Of a stretch of 64,000 nucleotides of DNA, positions 54,379-61,969 are shown one piece after another (the first letter of the stretch is position 1; each line of letters begins with the position of its first letter). The DNA lies in contig NZ_CP058579.1 of the NCBI RefSeq assembly GCF_013402875.1, forward strand, positions 2,170,001 to 2,234,000. Direction: 5' to 3'. Source of the DNA: Halorarum salinum. Its GTDB lineage: Archaea; Halobacteriota; Halobacteria; Halobacteriales; Haloferacaceae. The notes under the pieces are model-generated. The model did no database searches. It was not told where the DNA came from and worked only from the letters and a program-made list of their open reading frames with translations. The translations under genes and the position numbers were made by a program.

Positions 54379-54421
54379 AGTACATGAGGTCTTATACCAG
54401 CATGCCTTAAATTTTTGTAGT

Positions 54422-54604
54422 TTACACCGGTGTAGAAGAGATTAATGCAGAACTGTAGAGATCCGTTAAGAGGGCTGATGGTCTTGAATATCTAGAGTCT
54501 TCGTTTAAAATGTAATCTAGTATAGTATGGACCCTTAGGTGGGTTCCTGACATAGTTTTACTACCATTCCGCACATGGCTCGCTCTTAATTCAAATTCAG
54601 CCAT
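54422..54604 (-). CDS. Doubtful small hypothetical protein
   Basis: A 60-aa minus-strand ORF (MAEFELRASHVRNGSKTMSG). It lies in a 267-nt gap between two minus-strand genes and could be a small regulatory protein. No composition or neighbour evidence beyond position; it may be random. Confidence 0.25.
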   Translation of the reverse strand: MAEFELRASHVRNGSKTMSGTHLRVHTILDYILNEDSRYSRPSALLTDLYSSALISSTPV

Positions 54605-54646
54605 ACGCTGTGGCCACGTGACAGGGACAAATACTCAAAACGGCGC

Positions 54647-54742
54647 TTACTCAACGAAAAGTACGAATAGCCCGAGCGAGCAGACGAGAATCAATGCGAC
54701 AACCCCCCAAAGGAGCTTCTCTATCGTCCGGATGGGAAGCAT
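54647..54742 (-). CDS. 31-aa single-TM peptide downstream of the winged-helix gene
   Basis: Starts ATG 54742, one nt after the stop of the wHTH gene, and reads MLPIRTIEKLLWGVVALILVCSLGL; one membrane helix with a basic N-terminus. The spacing suggests translational coupling. Small TM peptides following phiH-type repressors are common in haloarchaeal elements; role not known. Confidence 0.5.
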   Translation of the reverse strand: MLPIRTIEKLLWGVVALILVCSLGLFVLFVE

Positions 54743-54743
54743 A

Positions 54744-54992
54744 TCAGTCCTTGACTTCCTTATGGAGGAACGCGCGCCCCTCGTCGGTAAGCCACCACGC
54801 TCGACCCTGACCAATTTTCTTGCTATCCAAAAGCCCTCGATGCTGAAGGTCACGGAGTCGCTGGTACGTTCCCGTATCTCCAATGGAGAGCTTCTCGGAT
54901 ATCTCCGGAGAGGCAAGCACTGGATCAGGGGAATCCGCGAAAACCGTGAGAATATCGGCATCAGAGACAGTCGGCTTGCGGCCCCCAGGCAT
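54744..54992 (-). CDS. Winged-helix repressor-like protein (phiH-repressor type)
   Basis: 82 aa. GGRKPTVSDADILTVFADSPDP, then a wHTH with VLASPEISEKLSIGD and RLRDLQHRGLLDSKKIGQG, wing AWWLTDEGRAF. Start ATG 54992. This fold resembles the phiH1-type repressor of haloviruses. It faces the 55417 operon across a 424-nt gap and may control it or itself. A TATA-like gattata (minus) is about 30 nt upstream. Confidence 0.72.
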   Translation of the reverse strand: MPGGRKPTVSDADILTVFADSPDPVLASPEISEKLSIGDTGTYQRLRDLQHRGLLDSKKIGQGRAWWLTDEGRAFLHKEVKD

Positions 54993-55416
54993 AATAATAC
55001 GGTTCGAGATTCCGGTGACTATAATCTGCCTGTCATAATCTACCCCAGCGTAGTTAGTTACTCCAGAAACACTAAGTACTCTCCGTATAACGGACCTGTT
55101 ACGGGGCGAACACGCGGCGCTGTCGCTCCGCGACAAGTCGCCGTAGAATGCGGACCCGGTGTAGACGCACCGGCCCGCGTGAGGTCCCGTATCCGAGGTA
55201 CGGCACCCATGTACGAAACTCTCGCCGGGGAACTTCAAGACCCCGTTCGACCGGACGCACCACCGCCCACTTCTGGAGTACCACGTCCCGACAGTGACCT
55301 GACCAACCGCGACGCCCCCAGTCCTTCCACAAACCGGGACGTCGCGGTGAGGGTCACGACCCTGAATCGCCCGCGCAGTACGCGCGAAAAGCACGACTCG
55401 CAGTACGACCAGAGCC
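54993..55416. other. Divergent intergenic region
   Basis: 424 nt between the wHTH repressor (minus) and the right-arm operon (plus). It should contain both promoters and probably operators for the repressor. No protein-like ORF with good start/codon bias was identified. Confidence 0.4.
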
Positions 55417-55656
55417 ATGTCTAACAACGCCACGCAGTCCGAAAAGTGTACCGAGGGTAACGATACCGACGAGACACCTATTCACGAGATCGGCACGATC
55501 CGCCACGTCGTCGTAGGCGAGGAGACCGTCCGCCTCGAAAGTACGAGCGAAGGGGTCGAGTTCCGCTTTTTGACGCCCGAACTCGCCCGTGGAACCGCCC
55601 AAGGGCTCCTGCCGGACGGCTACTCCGTCGTTCGCGACGACGAGGTGCGCAGATGA
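55417..55656 (+). CDS. Small hypothetical protein, first gene of the right-arm operon
   Basis: 79 aa. Contains TIRHVVVGEETVRLESTSEGVEFRFL, a pattern of short beta strands, then a helix (TPELARGTAQGLLPDGYSVV). Stop overlaps the ATG of the PadR gene by 4 nt. No family. Confidence 0.55.
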   Translation: MSNNATQSEKCTEGNDTDETPIHEIGTIRHVVVGEETVRLESTSEGVEFRFLTPELARGTAQGLLPDGYSVVRDDEVRR

Positions 55657-55988
55657 GCGCCGACCTCGACGATGGGTCAGCCATCGAGTGGACCGACCTC
55701 ACCGCGTTCGAGGGGAACGTCCTCTACGCCATCGCCCGCCTGCAGAGCCACGAGGAGACCTCCTACGGGCTCGCAATCAAGCGCGTCCTGCAGGACCTCT
55801 ACGGGAAGGAGATCAACCACGGCCGACTCTACCCGGCGCTCGACGACCTCAACGAGTACGGCCTCGTCGAGAAGTCCGCGCTGGACAAGCGGACGAACGA
55901 GTATCTCCTGACCGATGCCGGCCGCCAGCTCCTCCGCGAGCGCATCGACCTGCTCGCCGACGCGGTCGTCGGGGGTGATGAGGTGTGA
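55653..55988 (+). CDS. PadR-family transcriptional regulator
   Basis: 111 aa with LTAFEGNVLYAIARLQ, SYGLAIKRVLQDLYGKEINHGRLYPALDDLNEYGLVEK, where the INHGRLYPAL helix is the PadR recognition helix, and YLLTDAGRQLL wing/strand. A phenolic-acid or stress sensor in bacteria; in elements these are often autoregulators. Overlaps the next GTG. Confidence 0.82.
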   Translation: MSADLDDGSAIEWTDLTAFEGNVLYAIARLQSHEETSYGLAIKRVLQDLYGKEINHGRLYPALDDLNEYGLVEKSALDKRTNEYLLTDAGRQLLRERIDLLADAVVGGDEV

Positions 55989-56785
55989 GCGACGAGCCCC
56001 TTCTGGCGCTCGCCGAGAAACTCGACCAGCGGGCGGATAAGTTCGCCAAGGCGGCGAACTGTGCTGACGGTCAGCTCGAGGTGACAGTCGCGGACGTTCG
56101 GGCCGACACGTACGCCGAATCCGCAGCCATCGCCCGCGAGATGGCCAATGAATCCGAGGACGTGGACGTAGGAGACAGTACTGCGACCGACGGCGGGTCA
56201 GTGCTTCAAGGCCACCGCCAGGAGACCGAGGATAACGAGTACGCGACGCCGCCGGAGATCTGGCGCCCGCTGGCCCGCGCCACCGGCGGGTTCGACGTCG
56301 ACCCGGCGAGCGGGGCGGAGCCAGTTTCCATCGCCCCCATACGCTACACGGAGGCCGAGGACGGCCTCTCGAAAGCATGGGAGGGGTCGGTGTTTCTCAA
56401 CCCGCCGTGGTCGTCGAACGGCGATGGGAGCGCGAAGGAGACGTGGCTCCGGAAGGCCCGGAACGAGGCGAACCGTGCGAAGGTCGACGTGGTTGTCGTC
56501 GTTCTCCCGGCGGACACGTCCGCACACTGGTTCCACGACCACGTGCTCGCCGCCGAAGCGGTCTGTCTCGTCGGCCCTGGACGCATCCCCTTCGTTGGCG
56601 AGGATCGAAACCCATCGTTCCAGCTCGCGGTCGCGGCGTTCGGCGACGTCGACCGTGACCTCGTCGACGCCCTCGAGACGCTCGGAGCTGTCATCCGTGG
56701 ACACACCGTCGTCGACGACACTACCCAAGCATCGCTTGGGGCGATTGACGAGGCCTCGACTGTCTCAGGGGGTGATAGACGATGA
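55985..56785 (+). CDS. Phage-type N6-adenine DNA methyltransferase
   Basis: 266 aa, GTG start overlapping the PadR stop. EYATPPEIWRPLARATGGFDVDPAS matches the phage Dam (pfam05869-type) N-terminal signature, and VFLNPPW near residue 139 is the catalytic NPPW motif. LPADTSAHWFHDHV supports it. The first 75 residues are a poorly conserved helical extension. It would methylate element DNA, giving resistance to host restriction. Confidence 0.83.
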   Translation: MSDEPLLALAEKLDQRADKFAKAANCADGQLEVTVADVRADTYAESAAIAREMANESEDVDVGDSTATDGGSVLQGHRQETEDNEYATPPEIWRPLARATGGFDVDPASGAEPVSIAPIRYTEAEDGLSKAWEGSVFLNPPWSSNGDGSAKETWLRKARNEANRAKVDVVVVVLPADTSAHWFHDHVLAAEAVCLVGPGRIPFVGEDRNPSFQLAVAAFGDVDRDLVDALETLGAVIRGHTVVDDTTQASLGAIDEASTVSGGDRR

Positions 56786-56898
56786 ACAAATCCGAGCGTG
56801 CCCCGCTGGCTTACGTTGTTGCGGACGGAAGCTTCGTTCTCTTCGGAGGCGGCGACGCCTGGGCGAAGACCGACCTGGTCGCGGAGGTCCGGAGATGA
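56782..56898 (+). CDS. 38-aa small protein
   Basis: Short coding frame MNKSERAPLAYVVADGSFVLFGGG to VAEVRR, with ATG following the methylase stop and a stop overlapping the ATG of the next gene (ATGA). The tight overlaps on both sides support translation. No function. Confidence 0.45.
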   Translation: MNKSERAPLAYVVADGSFVLFGGGDAWAKTDLVAEVRR

Positions 56899-57377
56899 AC
56901 GCCGACCCCGCCTCGTTCCCCAACGAAGCAGGGAGCGACGCGCGCGCCATCGCCGACGGCGGTGAAGATCTGCCCCACTTCTGCGATATCTGCGGAACCG
57001 GGTTTCGAACGATCGCCGGCCTCGCTGACCACGACTGTAACGAACAGCCGGTCGTGACCGACGGCGGGACAAAACTCGACGTGCATCGCTACAGGGTAGG
57101 GCGCCCCGCCTCGGTCACCTACGGCCCAGGCTCGTCGGACGGCGACGACTGGGAACTCCGGTTTTCGACGATCGGCGGCGAGCGCATTGTCGCGGAGCTC
57201 GCCCGGGAGCAGATGTACGAACTGTGGATCGAGGTGAAGGGCGTGCCGTGGCCGAAGTCAGTCGACGACTACCGCCGGCGGGACGACCTTCTCGGGGAAC
57301 TCGTCGAGCGGGCGAATATGGCGTGCAATGAACAGCTCCGTGACGCGCTCACCGCCATCGGAGGTGAGACGCAGTGA
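56895..57377 (+). CDS. C2H2 zinc-finger protein
   Basis: 160 aa. Residues 28-50 read HFCDICGTGFRTIAGLADHDC, a near-canonical C2H2 zinc finger. The remaining 110 residues (LRFSTIGGERIVAELAREQMYELW, RRRDDLLGELVERANMA) form an uncharacterised alpha-beta domain. Operon member; could regulate or bind element DNA. Confidence 0.68.
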   Translation: MNADPASFPNEAGSDARAIADGGEDLPHFCDICGTGFRTIAGLADHDCNEQPVVTDGGTKLDVHRYRVGRPASVTYGPGSSDGDDWELRFSTIGGERIVAELAREQMYELWIEVKGVPWPKSVDDYRRRDDLLGELVERANMACNEQLRDALTAIGGETQ

Positions 57378-57964
57378 CGTCGCTCGACTGGCCGGCGGAG
57401 TTCCGGCGAACTCCGCCGGCGGACCGCTCGCCGAACCGGAGCTTCGAGGTGTCGCTTCACGATGCCGTCGAGGATCTCGCCAAGGAGATGGGTCGTCTCG
57501 ACGTCGACGACTGGCGACTCTCGACCGCAATGGACCACCAGACGCGGAACCCGAACTACCCGTACGCGAATCAGCCCGAACCGGACGACCCGGGCGTCGT
57601 CCTCCGCTGGTCGATGGACGGCGACCAGTTCGCCGTCGCGTGCGACTGGTACAACCGCGTTCGGGATAACCTCCGGTCCGTCGGCCTCTACGTCGCCGAG
57701 AAGCGGAAGATGGGGACCCGTCCCGTGACCACGGGCGAGACGGAGTTCGCGAACGCTCGACTGCCGCCGGGCGACGACGAGGAGTCCGCGGTTCCCGTCA
57801 CTCCCAGTCCACACAGCGTGCTCGGCGTCGATCGCGGCGCCGACGACGAGGAGGTGAACGCGGCCGCGCGGGAGTTGCTGAAGGAGCACCACCCGGACCA
57901 TGGAGGCGAACGTCAGGCGTTCATGCGCGTCAAGTGGGCCAGGGAGGTGATTCTCAGTGAATAG
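57374..57964 (+). CDS. Protein with C-terminal J-domain
   Basis: 196 aa. The last 50 residues (HSVLGVDRGADDEEVNAAAREL, LKEHHPDHGG, FMRVKWAREVI) form a DnaJ-type J-domain with the HPD motif at residues about 176-178, so it should stimulate an Hsp70. The N-terminal 140 residues are unrecognised (SLHDAVEDLAKEMG, DWRLSTAMDHQTRN). J-domain proteins in elements may recruit host chaperones for replication or integration. Confidence 0.75.
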   Translation: MTSLDWPAEFRRTPPADRSPNRSFEVSLHDAVEDLAKEMGRLDVDDWRLSTAMDHQTRNPNYPYANQPEPDDPGVVLRWSMDGDQFAVACDWYNRVRDNLRSVGLYVAEKRKMGTRPVTTGETEFANARLPPGDDEESAVPVTPSPHSVLGVDRGADDEEVNAAARELLKEHHPDHGGERQAFMRVKWAREVILSE

Positions 57965-59023
57965 AAGCCCACCCTCGGACCTCACTATCACCGAAGCCAT
58001 CGAACTCTACATCCATCGCAAGAGCCCGGACTGGAAGGGTGAGACCGAGCGGACGTACCGCCGGAACCTCCGGGTCTTCGAGGACTACGCCGCCGAGAAC
58101 GACCTCGAAACGATCGAGGACCTCACACGCTGGACGATCGGCGGCTTCACCGACTACCTCCTGGAGCAGGACTTCGCCCGCGTCACCGTCGCGAGCCGGC
58201 AGAAGACGGCCAAGACGTGGTTGAAGTACCTCGAATCCCAGGGTGTCCTCGACCTTGGCCTCCATCTCGCGATTGACACCATCAAGACCACGGACGAGGA
58301 GGAGTCATCCGACCAGCAGCTCGCGCCGTCGGACGCCCGCGACCTCCTCGCCTTCTATCGGAACAGTACTGCGTGGCGCGGAACCCGCCGGCACGCGATG
58401 CTGGAGATCTTCTGGCATGTCGGGTGTCGGTCTTCCGCGGTCCGCGGGCTGGATATCGACGACTACGAGGACGGTGTCCTGAAGTTCCGGAACCGCCCCG
58501 ACACTGGGACGCGGCTAAAGAGCGGCAACGAGCACGAGCGGAACGTCGTGCTCTCGGAGAAACCGCGGAAGGTTCTCGAGCTCTTCATCGCTCGTGAGCG
58601 CATCAACAAGCGTGACGAGCACGGGCGCGCGCCGCTGTTCACCAGTCGGCGGGGACGGCCGACGCTCAACACGATTCGAAGCTGGATGTACCTGACGACA
58701 CAGCCGTGCATGGCCGTCGAGTGCCGCACGGCAACCGGCGGCCGAACTGCGAATACGTTCCCCGTGACCAAGCTAGCAAGTGCCCGTCGACGCGTGGTCC
58801 GCATGCGATTCGCCACGGGTCGATCACGTGGCAGCGGAATCTCGGCTTCGACGAGGATACCGTCGCTGCGCGGGTGGCGGCGACTCCGCAGGTCATCCGG
58901 CGGTACTACGACGACCCCGACTTCGACGACGAGCTCGAACGCCGTCGTTCGGAGACCGAGGTGATCGACATCGAGGAGCATCTCCACCCGACGGATCTGG
59001 GGGCGGAAGAGGAGGATGCCTGA
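57957..59023 (+). pseudogene. Tyrosine recombinase (integrase), frameshifted near its 3' end
   Basis: GTG start 57957, with SD ggaggtga about 8 nt upstream. N-terminal SAM-like core-binding domain (residues 10-100), catalytic domain with Arg I in VGCRSSAVRGLDI, then LKSGNEHERNVVL. At about 58724 one C appears lost (tgccgc where tgcccgc is expected). The other frame continues with zinc ligands CEYV/SKCP, then HAIRHGSITWQRN (HxxR), a conserved region and the tyrosine segment VIRRYYDDP. The second copy at 63602 differs only silently where they overlap, which argues that the frame loss is recent or an error. Confidence 0.85.
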
Positions 59024-59079
59024 CCATGTTTAGAAGCTCTCAGACGGGCGATATAGTACGAATTCCGGCACGGGAATCG

Positions 59080-59092
59080 CCCTCCGACCCCA
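59080..59092 (+). other. attR: 13-bp copy of the tRNA-Trp 3' end
   Basis: ccctccgacccca, identical to 20018-20030, 57 nt after the integrase stop. Only the 3' 13 nt of the tRNA are duplicated, so no full tRNA is present here. It is also the presumed left border of the next, decayed element. Confidence 0.72.
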
Positions 59093-59265
59093 CTCCATTT
59101 AAATACTGAGCGACAGCCGTACTCGGCAAATTCACCGCTCAGATCCTTCGACGGGGCCCTCTGGAAGCGAGGGTCAAATCGGGTCTCAATACTTGCGGGA
59201 AATCTGAGAAGTCGGGCCTATCGAGCCCGTCGTACCGGCGATGATCTCCTCGGAGGTGAGCTTCG

Positions 59266-59781
59266 TTGACCGCCTCCTCCGGGGGCGCCCTCGCGCACGC
59301 GAAGGCGATCGGGCACGACGTCGAGGAGTTCGTCGTCGACGCGATCGACGCGTTCGAACTCGCGTACGAAACCGACGTGCACCACGACGCGATCGTCACC
59401 GAGCCCGTCAGCTGTGACCTCGAGGCCGCCGGTGGCGTCCCGGTCGTCTTCGTTGGCCTGGTCACGCTCGAGGCCGACCAGCTCGTCGAGGTCAAAGCGT
59501 GCGTCCGGAGTGCGTCGAACGGCGACGCGACCACGCCCGGCCGATGGCTGTTCAAGGGAGCCGACGAGGGGCAGCACGGCGCGCTCGTCGATGAGGACGC
59601 CGTCTACGCGCTCACAGTCTACGATGGAGAAGGTGCGTCGCGGGAGTTGCTCGCGATCGTTCCCGCAGACGTCGTCGACGAGCTCATCTCCGACTCCTGG
59701 TACGGCGTCGACCGGCGGGAGAACTGGGTCGCGAAACTCGGCTGGACGCACGTCCTCGACGAGGAGGTGGTCCGGGCGTGA
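59266..59781 (+). CDS. PD-(D/E)XK-like protein, paralogue of the 21604 gene
   Basis: 171 aa. TTG start with SD ggaggtga 7-14 nt upstream. The core has VVFVGLVTLEADQLVEVKAC with E75-V-K77 as the ExK element, a basic loop WLFKGADEGQHGALVD, then YALTVYDGEGASRELLAI. Same layout as 21604-22113 on the other side of the att repeat, so it is probably the left-arm gene of a second, tandem element. Promoter tttaaata at 59098-59105. Confidence 0.6.
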   Translation: MTASSGGALAHAKAIGHDVEEFVVDAIDAFELAYETDVHHDAIVTEPVSCDLEAAGGVPVVFVGLVTLEADQLVEVKACVRSASNGDATTPGRWLFKGADEGQHGALVDEDAVYALTVYDGEGASRELLAIVPADVVDELISDSWYGVDRRENWVAKLGWTHVLDEEVVRA

Positions 59782-60200
59782 CGTCCGACCGCTTCACCGA
59801 ATCGTTCCCCAGCCTTCGCGAAGAGATCGGCGAGGACCCGGCGCGGTTCCTGGACGTCCCGCTGCTCGGATCGACCGGCGCGTCGACGCCGTTCGGGCTC
59901 GCCCGAGCCCGGATCCGCGGCATCGACGAGATCGGCACGGCAAAGGCGTGGCTCGCAGTCGAGCGCGCGCTCGGTCGAGGTGACGATGACGGTCCGCGTG
60001 AGCGGGTCGTCGACCTCCTCGAGGCGCGGATCGACGATCTCGAGGAGCACGGCGAGCGTCCGAGCAACGAGCAGCTGGTGATGAGTTGGGGCGGCTGGGC
60101 CCAAACGTCGACGGGGCGCGAGACGTTCCTGCAGAACTACCTCGGGCCAGTCCCCGACCACGTTACAGCGCAGGCGTTCGACGAACTTCCGCTGGCGTAA
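59778..60200 (+). CDS. Hypothetical protein, second-element left arm
   Basis: 140 aa, GTG overlapping the upstream TGA. Helix-rich: FPSLREEIGEDPARFLDVPL, ARIRGIDEIGTAKAWLAVERAL, NEQLVMSWGGWAQTS. Its coupling to the nuclease-like gene suggests a functional pair. No family recognised. Confidence 0.55.
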   Translation: MTSDRFTESFPSLREEIGEDPARFLDVPLLGSTGASTPFGLARARIRGIDEIGTAKAWLAVERALGRGDDDGPRERVVDLLEARIDDLEEHGERPSNEQLVMSWGGWAQTSTGRETFLQNYLGPVPDHVTAQAFDELPLA

Positions 60201-60225
60201 CTCCCTCCAGTTTTCCTGAGCTAAC

Positions 60226-60239
60226 GGCTCTGTTGAAAA
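60226..60239 (+). mobile_element. Second solitary IS6-like terminal repeat
   Basis: ggctctgttgaaaa, in the same orientation as the copy at 37665-37678. It lies 26 nt after the stop of the 59778 gene, where the GC-rich arm ends and AT-richer DNA starts, so the second element's remainder may have been lost through an IS here. Confidence 0.45.
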
Positions 60240-60419
60240 CCTCAAAGAGCGCCTTATTGAATCCCTCTAGCGGTGATAGGTCCCCAGAATCCTGCTGAAT
60301 AAATAGCGCAAATTCATCAGTACAATCACTTCGACCCGTTAGACGGAACGAACCAACCGTGGCACGTCAGTTTACGCTGCCCACTCGGTCAGAGTTTTGA
60401 TAGAGGTACTGTGTCACGG

Positions 60420-61637
60420 TCACTCGCGCATACGCCGTAAGGCCCCCCCGGCGAGAACGACGACGACCCCGGCAGTAGAGAGTATCACCAAGCCGGGAAT
60501 GAACGACCCCGTGACCTCATGGAACGTACCGATGAGTACTGGTCCGAGGAATCCACCGATTTCGCCAACTGAAAAGACAAACCCCATAGCCGTCCCGGTG
60601 AGCCGCGCACCGACTCCATCTAGATCCGGAGGTATCGCTCGAATGAGTGGCGAGAGCCCGCCCACTCCGATACCGGTGACGACAACGCCAGCGAACATCA
60701 AAAATCGTACACCTCCTAGCACTATCCCGACAATTCCAATGCAGGTGATACTTCCACACGTTATCAAGGCCGCTTGGCGGGCGGAATATCGATCGGCGAT
60801 TGCGGGAACGGACAGGATCCCGACAGCAACGGCTGCAACGAATACACTCGTGGTTTGACCAGCCCGGTCCGGTGAAAGTCCACGTGATTCCAAAATTGTT
60901 GGAAGCCAGCCCTGGACACCGTGGTTGACGAACAGATACATCGTCCCGATGATGACGATGAGTTGAAGCTCTCTGTGCGAGAGGATGAGCCCGAGGTCGT
61001 GGCTGATCGAGTCGACCGAGAACGACGAATCGTGCTCGGCGGTGCGATCGTCAATTCCTGCCTGCCATGCAACGGCGAACCAGATTACAGCATAGCCGAC
61101 CGCGATGAGACCGCTCCAGAAAAAGAGGGGGCGCCATCCACCGAGCAGCGGACCGAATATTGGCCGACCGACACTGAATACGCCAGCCGATCCCACGGAG
61201 GCTCCGATGAGATAGATCGAGGACGGGAGGCCAGTTCGCTCTGGGGGAAAGAGAAACGAAACGAGCTTTGGGAGTCCAAACGTGATTGCGGTCGCGCCGA
61301 CGCCAATCAGAAGGGTGAATGCAAGGAGCGACGGGAATCCCTGTGCGATACTTCGGCCGATTTGGGCGACACCGTAAATCAGGATACCGGTCGCAAGACT
61401 TCGGCCGGGTCCCACACGGTCGATGATAATCCCCGAAAACAGCGCGAGTGGAATATAGGTTAACGGGACTGCACCGACTAGTACGCCAGCCTGTGTGCCA
61501 GTGAGACCCATTTCCGAAATGATCGGAGAGAGATAGGCCGGCAGTGAGAACCAGATAAACATCAGGCACGTATATCCAAACGACGCAGTGACGACTAGTC
61601 CGTACGCATGACGGGTCTCATCTGCCAGCTTCCCCAT
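60420..61637 (-). CDS. MFS transporter
   Basis: 405 aa, twelve helices. N-terminal half: YLSPIISEMGLTGTQAGVLVG, GIIIDRVGPGRSL (MFS motif A region), GATAITFGLPKLVSFLFPPE. The C-terminal half starts after a hydrophilic loop with HDLGLILSHRELQ and has AIADRYSARQAALIT. The overall pattern fits small-anion/drug or nitrate-type MFS (CynX/NarK-like), but substrate unknown. ATG at 61637. Confidence 0.85.
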   Translation of the reverse strand: MGKLADETRHAYGLVVTASFGYTCLMFIWFSLPAYLSPIISEMGLTGTQAGVLVGAVPLTYIPLALFSGIIIDRVGPGRSLATGILIYGVAQIGRSIAQGFPSLLAFTLLIGVGATAITFGLPKLVSFLFPPERTGLPSSIYLIGASVGSAGVFSVGRPIFGPLLGGWRPLFFWSGLIAVGYAVIWFAVAWQAGIDDRTAEHDSSFSVDSISHDLGLILSHRELQLIVIIGTMYLFVNHGVQGWLPTILESRGLSPDRAGQTTSVFVAAVAVGILSVPAIADRYSARQAALITCGSITCIGIVGIVLGGVRFLMFAGVVVTGIGVGGLSPLIRAIPPDLDGVGARLTGTAMGFVFSVGEIGGFLGPVLIGTFHEVTGSFIPGLVILSTAGVVVVLAGGALRRMRE

Positions 61638-61969
61638 CGAAGAGGCAGTTTCAAAGAGACGAATATAAGCCTATTTACTCCACGAGGAGCGCGAGGAACC
61701 AGTGTACTGAATACACCCTCTATATGCAGCAAGTCACTCCTGGCAGAGATCGGATAGTTCTGTCAGTTAATGCTGAATACAGGGCGCTTGTGCAGCACTG
61801 AACTCGCGGAGACAGAAACTGAATCAAGTTGACACAGAGAGTGATAGAACTGGTCGTCGCACTCGCAGCGACCTTTCCGACCCTCTAAGACTTCACTGAG
61901 AAATAGTGATGTGGGCAAAAGCCTTCGATCAGTTCCGTTTCCTTCAGGCGATCTCTACCAGATGGGATA
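61638..61969. other. AT-richer intergenic region with repeat-like motifs
   Basis: 332 nt. Two tgctgaataca / actgaataca motifs (near 61708 and 61784) resemble those at 60290 and may be remnants of IS ends. No gene supported. Confidence 0.3.

Larger units (their letters stand above)
20031..59092. mobile_element. Integrated element of about 39 kb in tRNA-Trp
   Basis: Bounded by the tRNA-Trp 3' end and its 13-bp copy at 59080-59092, with a tyrosine recombinase at the right end. The left arm (20.1-24.0 kb) and the minus-strand membrane/ATPase operon (24.4-37.0 kb) are GC-rich and read like a plasmid- or virus-type core. The middle (about 37.4-55 kb) is mostly AT-richer cargo with defence-like genes, IS-like ends and truncated genes. 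The right arm (55.4-59.1 kb) is a GC-rich overlapping operon. No capsid, terminase, relaxase or obvious conjugation coupling protein was recognised, so virus, conjugative element or vesicle plasmid cannot be separated by sequence alone. Confidence 0.75.

Noticed and set aside
59041-59100. A second tRNA gene at the right att site
   Set aside because: Only the last 13 nt match tRNA-Trp; no anticodon arm or D arm precedes it.
20000-60000. CRISPR array near the RAMP-like genes
   Set aside because: No run of regularly spaced identical repeats was seen around 37-43 kb or elsewhere, so no array is called.
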